A stretch of 64,000 nucleotides of DNA from an uncultured Chitinophaga sp. (GTDB lineage: Bacteria; Bacteroidota; Bacteroidia; Chitinophagales; Chitinophagaceae). The stretch is taken from NCBI RefSeq assembly GCF_902168175.1, contig NZ_CABHOU010000025.1, forward strand, positions 62,001-126,000, written 5' to 3'. The notes beneath the pieces are model-generated. The model made no database searches. It saw only the letters and a list, made by a program, of their open reading frames with translations, and had not been told where the DNA came from. The first letter of the stretch is position 1. Each line of letters starts with the position of its first letter. Below, one piece after another: positions 18,573 to 26,369 of this stretch. The translations under genes and the position numbers were made by a program.

Positions 18573-20717
18573 TTACGGTAAGTTATATGCCACGTAACTA
18601 TCGCCCGACTTTGTGCCCAGTTTACCGCCACCACACGCGATGACCAGGTACTGTTTGCCGTTTAGCAGGTAAATAGCAGGCGTGGCAAAACCGGCGGCCG
18701 GCAATTTCGTTTGCCATAACAGTTTGCCGGTTGTTTTATGATAAGCGCGTAACATCTCATCTTTCGTAGCAGCAATGAATAATAACCCACCGGCGGTAAC
18801 TACCGGCCCGCCATAATTCTCTGTACCGGTTTTAATACCCCTGTCCGCAAATGCAGGGTGTATACCCAGTGTATCTCTCCACACGTACTCACCGGTATTC
18901 ATATTAATAGCGCTGATGGTACCCCATGGCGGACTGATAGCAGGCAGACCGTCTTTGGTAAGAAACTTATGATAACCCGTGGAAGCAAAAGGCAGATCGC
19001 GCGTAGTGTCTGCGGGTTTCTGCGGACCTTTGTAAGGCAACGGTTGCTGTTTTTTCAAATCGAGTACAAAAGAGGCAATCGCTTCTTTTTCTTCATTACT
19101 CAGGTGTTTAAACCCAGGCATCATACGCCGCCCGTTATTGACCAGGTCCATAAACTGGGGGGCATTGTATTTTTTATTGACGTTGATCAATGTAGGATAA
19201 TTACCGCCGCCCTGCATTTCGGGACCGTGGCAGGTCATGCAGATCGTTTTGTACAAACGTTTACCCGCGGCCAGGTTTGTTTCCTTTTTGGCAGCGCCGT
19301 TTTTCACATCTACCATGGTAAGCACCCAGGGCATTTCGTTCGCATTCACATATAACATACCAGTTTCCGGATCGAAAGCCGGGCCGCCCCATTCGCCACC
19401 ACCGTCGAAACCGGGGAAGATAATAGTACCCTGGCGGGATGGAGGGGTGAACATATGGCCCTTGCGGTAAGACTGCCAGCGCGTGCGCACGTCATTTAAG
19501 GCCGAATCGGGCAGCAGGTAGTTAAGGTCGGCCTCTGTCATCAGTTGCCGGGTAAAAGGCGCTGGTTTAAGCGGAAAAGGCTGTGTAGGCCAGGGCTCGT
19601 CGCCCGGCAATGCCCCGGTATCCGGTACAGCACGTTCTTCTATCGGGAATAAGGGTTTACCTGTTTCTCTGTCCAGCAGAAAAATATAACCGGTTTTAGC
19701 CGTTTGCGCCACCGCCTCTCTCTTTTTACCATCAAGCGTAACCGTTACTAATACCGGCGGACCAGGCAGGTCGCGGTCCCATATATCGTGGTGGATGTTC
19801 TGAAAATGCCAGATACGTTTGCCTGTGTTGGCATCCAGCGCCAGCAAACAATCGGCGTAAAGGTTAGAGCCCTTACGTTTACCACCGTAAAAGTCGAAGG
19901 AGGCAGAGCCGGTGGGTGCAAAGAGAATTCCTCTTTTTTCATCCAGGCTAAAACCTGACCAGGAATTAGCGCCACCGATGAATTTATAGGCATTCGGATC
20001 TTTCCATTCACTGTATCCTTCTTCACCTGGTTGCGGAATGGTATGGAATATCCAGCGTAGTTTCCCGGTGCGCACATCATAACTGCGGATGTGCCCTGGT
20101 GCAGCATCGCCGTTTTCGGACACCCGCGAGCCGATGATGATCATATCTTTATACACCATGCCTGGTGAGGTAGTGATCACGAAACGGTCTGTAGCCGCTT
20201 CGCCCAGGTCGCTATGCAATGATAGTTTGCCTTTATTGCCAAAGCTTTCCACCGGTTTACCGGTAGCAGCGTTGATCGACCAGAGATAAGGGCCGGCGGT
20301 GAAGAACAACCGCCTGTCCTCCCCTTCCTGCCAGTAACTCACAGAACGTAATACGTGAATAGCAATGGAATCACCCTCTGCCTGCGGATCAAATATCCAC
20401 CTCGGCTTACCCGTAGCGGCATTTAAGGCCAGCAGTTTAAGGCGTGGTGAAACACCGTACAGCGTACTATCGATCATAATAGGATTACACTGTATTTCAG
20501 AATGTGTAAGCGTGTCTGCATCGCCGGAACGATATTCCCAGGCTACCTGTAGCTGCTGAACATTCGAGGTATCGATTTGTGTAAGGGAAGAATATTTTAA
20601 GCCTTCTTTGCTGCCATTGTACACGCGCCACGAGTCGTACTGACTGTTTGTGCCGGGCTTACAGGAAAAAAGGGATAACGCGGATAAGAGCGTAACGTGG
20701 AACGGTCTTAAATTCAT
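18573..20717 (-). CDS. PQQ-type beta-propeller dehydrogenase-like lipoprotein with cytochrome c domain
   Basis: 714 residues from the ATG at 20717. This start places a lipoprotein signal (LLSALSLFSC, lipid Cys19) at the N-terminus; an upstream in-frame start would add 13 residues with no function. Residues about 25-470 and 560-714 form the quinoprotein propeller, with repeated tryptophan-docking-like motifs (LNAATGKPRWIFD, INAATGKPVESFG, LDANTGKRIWHFQN, DRETGKPLFP, MNTGEYVWRDTLG). A c-type haem insert is visible at TICMTCHGPEMQGG (C493, C496, H497) with a likely Met ligand in RRMMPGF. The family includes membrane-bound glucose/quinate dehydrogenases and alcohol dehydrogenases that pass electrons to the respiratory chain. 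The real substrate, and whether PQQ is bound, are unknown; no pqq biosynthesis genes are present here. Confidence 0.85.
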   Translation of the reverse strand: MNLRPFHVTLLSALSLFSCKPGTNSQYDSWRVYNGSKEGLKYSSLTQIDTSNVQQLQVAWEYRSGDADTLTHSEIQCNPIMIDSTLYGVSPRLKLLALNAATGKPRWIFDPQAEGDSIAIHVLRSVSYWQEGEDRRLFFTAGPYLWSINAATGKPVESFGNKGKLSLHSDLGEAATDRFVITTSPGMVYKDMIIIGSRVSENGDAAPGHIRSYDVRTGKLRWIFHTIPQPGEEGYSEWKDPNAYKFIGGANSWSGFSLDEKRGILFAPTGSASFDFYGGKRKGSNLYADCLLALDANTGKRIWHFQNIHHDIWDRDLPGPPVLVTVTLDGKKREAVAQTAKTGYIFLLDRETGKPLFPIEERAVPDTGALPGDEPWPTQPFPLKPAPFTRQLMTEADLNYLLPDSALNDVRTRWQSYRKGHMFTPPSRQGTIIFPGFDGGGEWGGPAFDPETGMLYVNANEMPWVLTMVDVKNGAAKKETNLAAGKRLYKTICMTCHGPEMQGGGNYPTLINVNKKYNAPQFMDLVNNGRRMMPGFKHLSNEEKEAIASFVLDLKKQQPLPYKGPQKPADTTRDLPFASTGYHKFLTKDGLPAISPPWGTISAINMNTGEYVWRDTLGIHPAFADRGIKTGTENYGGPVVTAGGLLFIAATKDEMLRAYHKTTGKLLWQTKLPAAGFATPAIYLLNGKQYLVIACGGGKLGTKSGDSYVAYNLP

Positions 20718-20765
20718 AACTGTGAAAGGATTATCCCCCAAGATACTTACTGACACGCATAAATG

Positions 20766-21188
20766 CTAGTTCGTTTTACAAACATGGCATTGCCTGCTGC
20801 GTTGCCAGTTGCGTACATGCGCCATAATAACCAGCGTAGCGCCTCCCAGCTTGGCAACAATTTCGAAAGTACTGCCATGAACGAAGTTGCCGGCTACCAT
20901 CATCAACATACCTGTACCAAACCAGGCTAACATATAAACCCTGCCATGTACCTGGCGATAACCTTTCCAAAGCGCCCGGCCGCCTATTAACAGCGACACC
21001 AGGATGGTAAGCACCTCCAGGTAAATATTTTCCAGTATTTCTATACCAAATAAGGGCAGCGTGGTAAACAAAACAGGCAACAACACGCAATGTACCGCAC
21101 AGGCTAACGAAGCCCCGATGCTGATCATATCCCATTTTTGCTGATAAGTGCTGCGCAGGTTTACTGCCTTCCTGTTATTTCTGTCCAT
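20766..21188 (-). CDS. MerC-domain small membrane protein, probable metal-responsive
   Basis: 140 residues from the ATG at 21188. A longer in-frame start at 21248 would run through the promoter and operator, so the shorter start is preferred. Four hydrophobic segments fit the MerC family, with the metal-binding motif CAVHC in the first helix (LACAVHCVLLPVLF) and a C-terminal CHVC. MerC was described as an inner-membrane mercury transporter; Bacteroidota homologues are usually not in mer operons and often lie under Zur/Fur-type control. A perfect -7 element and an overlapping palindrome upstream support metal regulation. No mercury-resistance genes accompany it, so a role in zinc or another metal is inferred. 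Confidence 0.8.
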   Translation of the reverse strand: MDRNNRKAVNLRSTYQQKWDMISIGASLACAVHCVLLPVLFTTLPLFGIEILENIYLEVLTILVSLLIGGRALWKGYRQVHGRVYMLAWFGTGMLMMVAGNFVHGSTFEIVAKLGGATLVIMAHVRNWQRSRQCHVCKTN

Positions 21189-21217
21189 ATCACTATACTT
21201 ACGGTTGCTCCGGAGGG

Positions 21218-21248
21218 CAAATGTACAGATTTTGCAACAAAGATGCAA
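21218..21248 (-). promoter_or_regulatory. Promoter with overlapping Zur/Fur-like palindrome upstream of merC-like gene
   Basis: On the minus strand TACATTTG (21218-21225) matches the -7 consensus TAnnTTTG, and TTG at 21246-21248 stands 20 nt upstream as a -33 element. The 17-bp imperfect palindrome TTGCAACAAAGATGCAA (21232-21248, 6 of 8 base pairs symmetric about 21240) fills the -33 region. Such TTGCA-N7-TGCAA sites resemble Fur-family (Zur) operators of Bacteroidota, and the placement fits repression by blocking RNA polymerase. Confidence 0.68.
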
Positions 21249-21292
21249 TATAATTTAAAGAGAGGGGGGAATGAGGGTTAGGGAAAAAGTAA

Positions 21293-21314
21293 AAGGCGGT
21301 AAGAATACCGCCTT
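21293..21314 (-). terminator. Terminator of the truncated haemoglobin gene
   Basis: Perfect 9-bp stem AAGGCGGTA / TACCGCCTT with a 4-nt loop. Read on the minus strand it is followed by TTACTTTTT, and it lies about 140 nt past the stop of the haemoglobin gene. Confidence 0.75.
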
Positions 21315-21455
21315 CAGTTATTTTAACCATATCCTATGAAAAACCGATGCAAATATAGGAAGGGCCCTGTATCTGTCAAGCGTCAATTCGTAAACGGCGG
21401 TTTTTAGTTGGTAAACGATAGAAATAACCATTTGTTAACAACTAATTAACCAACG

Positions 21456-21830
21456 CTAACGCCCACCCGAAACCTTAAACTGCATGATACCTGCAATAGA
21501 ATCCGCCCTTCTGATAGCTTCGTCTGCCGTAGGACCAGCATAAAGCTCTTTCACCGTTTGTCCCCACAAGGCCAGCCAGCGCTCGAAATGCCCTCGTTCC
21601 ATGGGCGACAGGCGATTGAGCTGGATGTGTTTGAACATGGCGCCGCCTTTATAGTCGGTACCGCCCAGCAGTATATTTTCCCAGAATGATGTAATGAGCG
21701 GAATATGTTCGTTCCAGTTGATCTCCTTCACCGTCGTGAAAAAATGCCCGATCAACGGGTCGATGGTTGCCTTTTTATAGAACGCTCTAACGATTAGGGC
21801 TATATCTTCTTTTGTAGTGATGTCCTTCAT
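21456..21830 (-). CDS. Group III truncated haemoglobin
   Basis: 124 residues, the normal size for group III (trHbP/Ctb-like) truncated haemoglobins, with no signal peptide, so cytosolic. Family features: VRAFYKKATIDPLIGHFF at the N-terminus (B/C helix region), ENILLGGTDYKGGAMFKHIQ with the proximal haem ligand His68, and the G-helix motif HFERWLALWGQTV. These proteins bind oxygen, NO or peroxide; a role in NO or redox handling is likely but not shown. It is monocistronic, with its own terminator at 21293-21314. Confidence 0.93.
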   Translation of the reverse strand: MKDITTKEDIALIVRAFYKKATIDPLIGHFFTTVKEINWNEHIPLITSFWENILLGGTDYKGGAMFKHIQLNRLSPMERGHFERWLALWGQTVKELYAGPTADEAIRRADSIAGIMQFKVSGGR

Positions 21831-22029
21831 GGTCTATTGATTCAGTCCATAAAATTACACAATACGTGGCTAAACAGGGGCTAAAACAGTGGTCCAGGCA
21901 ACTATTCCGATAGGGAAAGGGCGATGGCGCGTGGTTTGTTCCTTGATTTATGCAAACAATTAAACAGGACTGCTAACAAATTCCGGGCATGCAGTTTTAA
22001 TATACTTTAAGCTTCCATATACATCCATG

Positions 22030-22314
22030 AAAAACCTCACAGGGAGCGCAAGATGTGTTCCCTGTTCGCTTTCCGGTTAACAACCACGAAGCACAAAGCC
22101 TGGCCGCCGTGGCATTATTCACCCCGGCGGCAGGCAATGGCCCGGTAAAGTCCACCCCTGCTGTCCATTTTTTAAACCAATATGTCAAAGAACTTCATGG
22201 GTTTTGCGCAGGCGGCTTTTCCACCTGCTACAGTCCCACAACCCTGTCCGAATGCATCCTTTCGACGGTCCGGCAAGGGTTTAATTACTGACGAACGAAT
22301 CCTTTTGATTGTCC
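22030..22314 (-). ncRNA. Possible structured non-coding RNA in an 835-bp gene-free region
   Basis: No credible protein is encoded between 21831 and 22665. On the minus strand TACCTTTG (22321-22328) fits the -7 consensus, though without a clear -33. Downstream there are nested helices: GGGTT/AACCC (22199-22203 with 22240-22244) enclosing an 8-bp hairpin GCAGGCGG/CCACCTGC (22208-22228), an 11-bp GC-rich hairpin (22098-22109 with 22125-22135), and a final 7-bp stem ACAGGGA/TCCCTGT (22039-22065) followed on the minus strand by GAGGTTTTT, terminator-like. A boxA-like AGTTCTTTGACATA lies at about 22183-22196. I cannot match it to a known RNA family; boundaries are inferred. Confidence 0.38.
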
Positions 22315-22363
22315 GAAAAGCAAAGGTACGGTCGTGAAATGCCCATTGGGTGGAGAAAGGGGT

Positions 22364-22407
22364 GAAGCATAGAGAAGCTTGGGACGAAGCATATAGAAGC
22401 TTGGGAC
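22364..22407. repeat. 22-bp tandem direct repeat, two copies
   Basis: Two adjacent 22-bp units (22364-22385 and 22386-22407) beginning GAAGCATA and ending AAGCTTGGGAC differ at one base (G at 22372, T at 22394), and a third copy starts with GAA. They lie just upstream (on the minus strand) of the candidate RNA promoter, in the gene-free stretch. Confidence 0.9.
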
Positions 22408-22547
22408 GAAACACCCTGGATGCGGCTGTAAACCTCTGCCAGCAAGGGATAACACCGAATAGTAGATATATAAATACGAAAAACACTGAAAGCCAATATA
22501 TTGACTTCCCATAACCATAGGGAGTATTATGGAACATATAGCGAAGG

Positions 22548-22642
22548 TATATCGATCCTATATCGATCCTATAATATCCGTCACCACCAGCGCGGGTTTC
22601 AGCGGAAATGGATATAGGATGGATAAAGGATCGATATAGGAT
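22548..22642. repeat. Inverted repeat with tandem 11-bp units
   Basis: The left arm has TATATCGATCC twice in tandem (22548-22558, 22559-22569), then a degenerate TATAATATCC. The right arm has GGATATA-GGAT-GGATAAA and the exact inverse GGATCGATATA followed by GGAT (22610-22642). The longest perfect inverted match is 15 bp (22555-22569 with 22628-22642), with a spacer of about 58 bp. It lies 24 nt beyond the stop of the YheT-like gene and has no T-tract, so it is not an ordinary terminator. Confidence 0.88.
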
Positions 22643-22665
22643 GACCGATGAAAGTAGCTTGTATT

Positions 22666-23631
22666 TTAGCCCTGATGCTCGATAAACCGGAACGTCCGTA
22701 ACTCCGACCAGTAACGGTCGAAGCCCCATCCGGCAAAGCCGACATGCCCGCCGTAACGGGGTGTTTCCAGGAAAAACTGTGGGTTACCGGCTGCCTCTTC
22801 GTAAGGGTAACAGCCCTGCCCCAGGAAGGGATCGTCCTGTGCATTGATGAGCAGCACCGGGATACGTACATTGGGGATAAACTGACGGCTGCTGCAGGCC
22901 GCCCAGTATTTCTCGGCATCCTCGAAACCGTGAATAGGTGCCGTATAACGGTTATCGAACTGGCGGAAATTTTTGATTGTTGCGAACCCGGTAAGATCTA
23001 CTTTACCCGGAAAACGTACGTTCTTTTCTTCCAGCTTTAGCCCCAGTTCGCGGATGAAACGCTGCATATAAATATAGTTTACGCGCTTCTCTAATTCGCC
23101 TGCCCCACTTTTCAAATCGCAGGGCACCGAAATACCTGCCGCCGATTTAATCAGCGGGTGAAGTGAAGCACCGTTTTCGCCAACGTATTTCAGCGCCACA
23201 TTGCCACCCAGCGAAAAACCTACGATATGAATGCTGTTATATACTCCGCTGTCGGCCAGGTATTGAACCAGTGTATGAAGATCGCCGGTTTCGCCGCTGT
23301 GATAACTGCGTAACAAGAGGTTGGGTTCACCGCTGCAACCGCGGAAGTTCATGGACACAGTATCGTAGCCACCCTCATTAAAAATGTTCACCATACCCAG
23401 TACATAAGGGCGGGTAGAATTACCCTCGAGACCATGCAGCACGATCACGATACGTTTACTGCCCGTACGGCTGAAATCGAGATCAAGGAAATCGCCATCT
23501 GGCGTGGTAATGCGTGTACGGCTGTACTGTACACCCTTTACCTTCCGGAAAAGTGACGGAAAAATGGTGGCAATGTGGCGGTTGCGCAACAGGCGCGGGG
23601 CCAAATATTCTGACTGACTCACAACTGGCAT
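22666..23631 (-). CDS. Alpha/beta hydrolase of the YheT family
   Basis: 321 residues, typical of the YheT/EMB8 group (COG0429). The start YLAPRLLRNRHIATIFPSLF is the family's conserved N-terminal signature. Then come the hydrolase elements: oxyanion segment VLHGLEGNSTRPY, the GYDTVSMNFRGCSGEPN loop, nucleophile elbow GFSLGG with Ser140, an acid in LLINAQDDPFL (about 265) and the base His in RYGGHVGF (about 295). No signal peptide. Substrate is unknown; family members are carboxylesterase-like and may act on lipids. It is flanked by a terminator upstream and the inverted repeat downstream, so it is probably monocistronic. Confidence 0.9.
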   Translation of the reverse strand: MPVVSQSEYLAPRLLRNRHIATIFPSLFRKVKGVQYSRTRITTPDGDFLDLDFSRTGSKRIVIVLHGLEGNSTRPYVLGMVNIFNEGGYDTVSMNFRGCSGEPNLLLRSYHSGETGDLHTLVQYLADSGVYNSIHIVGFSLGGNVALKYVGENGASLHPLIKSAAGISVPCDLKSGAGELEKRVNYIYMQRFIRELGLKLEEKNVRFPGKVDLTGFATIKNFRQFDNRYTAPIHGFEDAEKYWAACSSRQFIPNVRIPVLLINAQDDPFLGQGCYPYEEAAGNPQFFLETPRYGGHVGFAGWGFDRYWSELRTFRFIEHQG

Positions 23632-23733
23632 ACGCCTGCAAATTTAACGATTTGCAGGCAAGGTATTGACCTTACCCTCTATTTCTATATTTCCACGCCG
23701 GTCACAGGCTCCATATCTCAACATAAAAAGTTA

Positions 23734-23757
23734 AGCCCGACCTATAAAGGTCAGGCT
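23734..23757 (-). terminator. Terminator of the ankyrin-repeat gene
   Basis: Stem AGCC-GACCT / AGGTC-GGCT with one internal mismatch pair and an ATAA loop, 28 nt after the ankyrin gene stop on the minus strand, followed there by TAACTTTTTA. A T-run on the plus-strand side (ATTTTT) also makes it potentially bidirectional. Confidence 0.7.
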
Positions 23758-23784
23758 ATTTTTCTAGGATAATGGTCATATACA

Positions 23785-24384
23785 CTACTTTGCGCCTGCC
23801 TGCATCAATCGCCACGCTATCTCTCTAAATCCTCTGTACACGGCATGCTGCAAAGGTGTTACACCCTCTTTGTCTGCTATATTCACATCGCAACCGGCTG
23901 TTACCAGCATCTGTACCACCGTTTCGTACTGCGGGCCGCCATTCCCGAGTATGATCGCTTCCAGAAGGGCTGTCCAGCCAAGGTTGTTAACATGATCAAC
24001 CGGAAAACTTTTGTCTTCCAGAAGGGCTGCCACAACGGCCAGGTGGCCTCGCTCGCAGGCGGGTATAAGAGCCGTGCCGCCGTAGCGGTTTAACACCTTA
24101 TAGTCAGCGCCATGCTGCATACTCAATCGCACAATTTCCTCGCAACCGCTGGCAGCGGCATATAAAAAGGGAGAATTGAGTAGTTTGTCCTGTGCATTTA
24201 CGTTAGCGCCCGCTGCTATCAACAGCCGGGCTGCGGCAGTGTTGCTCCTGTATACGGCAAGCATCAGGGGCGTTCGCCTATCTTCATCTTTAAGTTCCAC
24301 GTTCACACGCCCCTTTAACAAGCCGGCAATTATCACGGTATCATTCATCACTACTGCTTTCACTAATTGCTTTTCTTCTATCAT
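23785..24384 (-). CDS. Ankyrin-repeat protein
   Basis: 199 residues consisting almost wholly of about five to six ankyrin repeats. The repeat consensus is visible in RTPLMLAVYRSNTAAARLLIAAGANVNAQ, NSPFLYAAASGCEEIVRLSMQHGAD, GGTALIPACERGHLAVVAALLED and VTPLQHAVYRGFREIAWRLMQAGA. No signal peptide or membrane segment, so it is cytoplasmic and probably binds a protein partner. No partner is suggested by the neighbours. It has its own promoter candidate and terminator. Confidence 0.9.
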   Translation of the reverse strand: MIEEKQLVKAVVMNDTVIIAGLLKGRVNVELKDEDRRTPLMLAVYRSNTAAARLLIAAGANVNAQDKLLNSPFLYAAASGCEEIVRLSMQHGADYKVLNRYGGTALIPACERGHLAVVAALLEDKSFPVDHVNNLGWTALLEAIILGNGGPQYETVVQMLVTAGCDVNIADKEGVTPLQHAVYRGFREIAWRLMQAGAK

Positions 24385-24474
24385 GCCCTTCTTTTTGGAT
24401 GCTGTGCCTGCATCTGATCACAAATCCCAATAAACCCAGGCACAGCATATATTTCATCGATCGCTATGACGACG

Positions 24475-24503
24475 CAAAGATACGGCTGACCAAACGGCTG
24501 CAA
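24475..24503 (-). promoter_or_regulatory. Promoter candidate for the ankyrin-repeat gene
   Basis: On the minus strand TATCTTTG (24475-24482) fits TAnnTTTG, with TTG 18 nt upstream (24501-24503). The implied transcript would have a leader of about 80 nt before the start at 24384. Confidence 0.55.
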
Positions 24504-24573
24504 GGGTGTGTATTGTGTGCATTCAGGTACTTTCTGAAGAGGCAGGTAAACAGGACGGGACTAATCGCAACTT

Positions 24574-25434
24574 TTAAGGTACTTTTTGAACATGCTTGCG
24601 GAACGCCAGGGGCGAAAGCCCTGCATAACGGCGGAAAAACCGGGAGAAATAAGAAGAATCGGAGAACCCGAGACTGTAAGCGATCTCTTTGACGTCCTGC
24701 GTAGTGAGGGATAACATACGTTTGGCCTCCAGCAGCAGCCTGCTACGGATACAATGCCCGGCCGTAAGACCTGTTTCCTTTTTGCTGGCGATGTTAAGGT
24801 ATTGGGGCGTAACATGCAGTTGCTCGGCGTAGTATTCCACAGCGGCATTGTCTTTATAGTTCGCCTCCAGCAGCTCCAGGAACTGTTTTACCACCTGCCG
24901 CAGGCCAGGAACATCCTCTGCAGGAAACGCCGCTTCGTAACCACGTTCTACCAGGGTTAACAAAACCCACAAACGATGCGTTAAAATACGGATAGACAAC
25001 AGATCACCCCGGCTGTACTCCTTTTCCATCGCCTCCAGTTCGCGTAGCACGATCTCGAACGCCCCTTCCTCCATATGTAACAGTGGTTGGGCAGATGCTG
25101 AAAAGAAAGGCCACTGGCCGGGCGGAAAGTCCACAAACTCAGGGCCGTACATTAATTGAAAGCCAGTCGTATCCGGGTGTAACTCCCAGTTATGGGCCTG
25201 ACCGGGTGCCAGGAAAAAAACGGAACCAGGCGTCACGTCGTATTTAGTAAAATCGATATGATGGGTACCGCCGCCACCGGTAACAAAGAACATCATGAAA
25301 AATTTATGCTTGTGGGCGTGCGGCAGACTAAACACCCCCTCCCGCTCATGCCGGAAAAGACTGAACTGCTCCTCTTTGAGAGGTTTGCATACTTCTTTGA
25401 GATCAACAAGGGGTAAATGTGGGGAATTTGACAT
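24574..25434 (-). CDS. AraC-family transcriptional regulator
   Basis: 286 residues. The N-terminal half is a cupin-like sensor domain (LPHAHKHKFFMMFFVTGGGG, then DVTPGSVFFLAPGQAHNWEL). The C-terminal 100 residues are the double helix-turn-helix: AVEYYAEQLHVTPQYLNIASKKETG for the first and VKEIAYSLGFSDSSYFSRFFRRYAGLSPLAFRK for the second. It presumably senses a small ligand, perhaps a sugar or aromatic compound, and activates transcription. It is divergent from the NTF2-like gene at 25569, which is one possible target. Confidence 0.93.
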   Translation of the reverse strand: MSNSPHLPLVDLKEVCKPLKEEQFSLFRHEREGVFSLPHAHKHKFFMMFFVTGGGGTHHIDFTKYDVTPGSVFFLAPGQAHNWELHPDTTGFQLMYGPEFVDFPPGQWPFFSASAQPLLHMEEGAFEIVLRELEAMEKEYSRGDLLSIRILTHRLWVLLTLVERGYEAAFPAEDVPGLRQVVKQFLELLEANYKDNAAVEYYAEQLHVTPQYLNIASKKETGLTAGHCIRSRLLLEAKRMLSLTTQDVKEIAYSLGFSDSSYFSRFFRRYAGLSPLAFRKHVQKVP

Positions 25435-25568
25435 CTTATCCCTAATTTACTTTATTTCGCTGATTCGCTGAACAGGCGGACCGCGGAAAAAGACATTCCG
25501 GGATAAAAATTATGCAACCTGCCATGGTTAGCGGCGCTCACTTAGTTTCGGGATTTAATTTTATTGTT

Positions 25569-26369
25569 ATGAAAAAATGGCCCCTTATTCTCCTTTCCTT
25601 TTGTATGCATACGGCTTTACAGGCCCAGGACGTGGTAAGCGCCGAACTGGCCTTTGCGAAGTATGCGGCAGACAGCTCTGTAAAACAGGCGTTTCTCCGT
25701 TATGCAGACAGTAATGGTGTAGTGTTCGACGGTGGCATGGCCCGCAACACGATCAGGTTTTGGTCGGCAGCTAATGAAGGCGGCTTTACGCTTGTTTGGC
25801 TACCCACGTTTGCAGCCACATCAGGTTCTGGCGACTTAGGCTTTACCACCGGCCCTTACGAAGTACGACGCACGTTAAATGATACGGCAGTTGCTGCCGG
25901 GCATTACACCACCGTATGGAAGAAAAATGGAAAAGGTGAATGGAAGTTCCTGGCCGACCTCGGCATTTACTACAAACCTTCGTTATACCAGCAACAACCA
26001 GTACAAACCTTTAACGGCCTCACCCCTTCCACCGACAGCGATTCGGCTATTTATGCGCTGGAAAAAAATATCATCCTGGCGCACGACACCATTGCCGATG
26101 AAGCCTTTCGACGTACGATGGCCGACAGTGTCTGGTTTAACATCGAGGGCATTGGTCCCTTCCAGGGAAAAGATAGTATCATGAAAGCATTGGAGCGGGT
26201 GCCCATTAGCCTGAAGTTTAATCCAATGGCCGGTGGCATTTCGCAAAACAGGGACCTGGCGTATGTGTACGGTACCGTAAAACATAACCAGCGTAATGAA
26301 GCCTATATGCGTATTTGGGGGCACACCCGCGAGGGCTGGAAACTGCTATTACAGGTATTAAAGTGGTAA
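25569..26369 (+). CDS. Secreted protein with two NTF2/SnoaL-like domains
   Basis: 266 residues from the ATG at 25569, which gives a standard signal peptide (MKKWPLILLSFCMHTALQAQ); the frame is open further upstream, but that would bury the signal. The first NTF2-like module (about 22-140) shows FLRYADSNGVVFDGG, SGDLGFTTGPYEV and GHYTTVWKKNGKGEWKFLAD, a pattern seen in DUF4440-type proteins. The second (about 165-266) shows ADEAFRRTMADSVWFNIEGIGP and AYVYGTVKHNQRNEAYMRIWGHTREGWKLLLQVL. Function is unknown; NTF2-like folds bind small molecules or catalyse simple reactions. The stop codon abuts the stop of the convergent LytTR gene with no intervening base. Confidence 0.78.
   Translation: MKKWPLILLSFCMHTALQAQDVVSAELAFAKYAADSSVKQAFLRYADSNGVVFDGGMARNTIRFWSAANEGGFTLVWLPTFAATSGSGDLGFTTGPYEVRRTLNDTAVAAGHYTTVWKKNGKGEWKFLADLGIYYKPSLYQQQPVQTFNGLTPSTDSDSAIYALEKNIILAHDTIADEAFRRTMADSVWFNIEGIGPFQGKDSIMKALERVPISLKFNPMAGGISQNRDLAYVYGTVKHNQRNEAYMRIWGHTREGWKLLLQVLKW

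Noticed and set aside
20717-20756. Upstream start of the quinoprotein at 20756
   Set aside because: The start at 20717 places the lipobox at a normal distance from the N-terminus.
20766-21188. Mercury-resistance operon
   Set aside because: Only the MerC-like gene is present; no merA, merT, merP or merR, and the upstream site looks like a Zur/Fur box.
22182-22196. rRNA operon fragment suggested by GTTCTTTGACATA
   Set aside because: The boxA-like string is short and no 16S or 23S sequence flanks it.
22364-22642. CRISPR array
   Set aside because: Units are adjacent, only two or three copies, with no unique spacers and no cas genes nearby.
22172-22729. 185-codon minus-strand open frame spanning the repeats and the candidate RNA
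   Set aside because: Its peptide contains tandem-repeat translations, no domain signal and overlaps the YheT gene; the hairpins fit RNA better.
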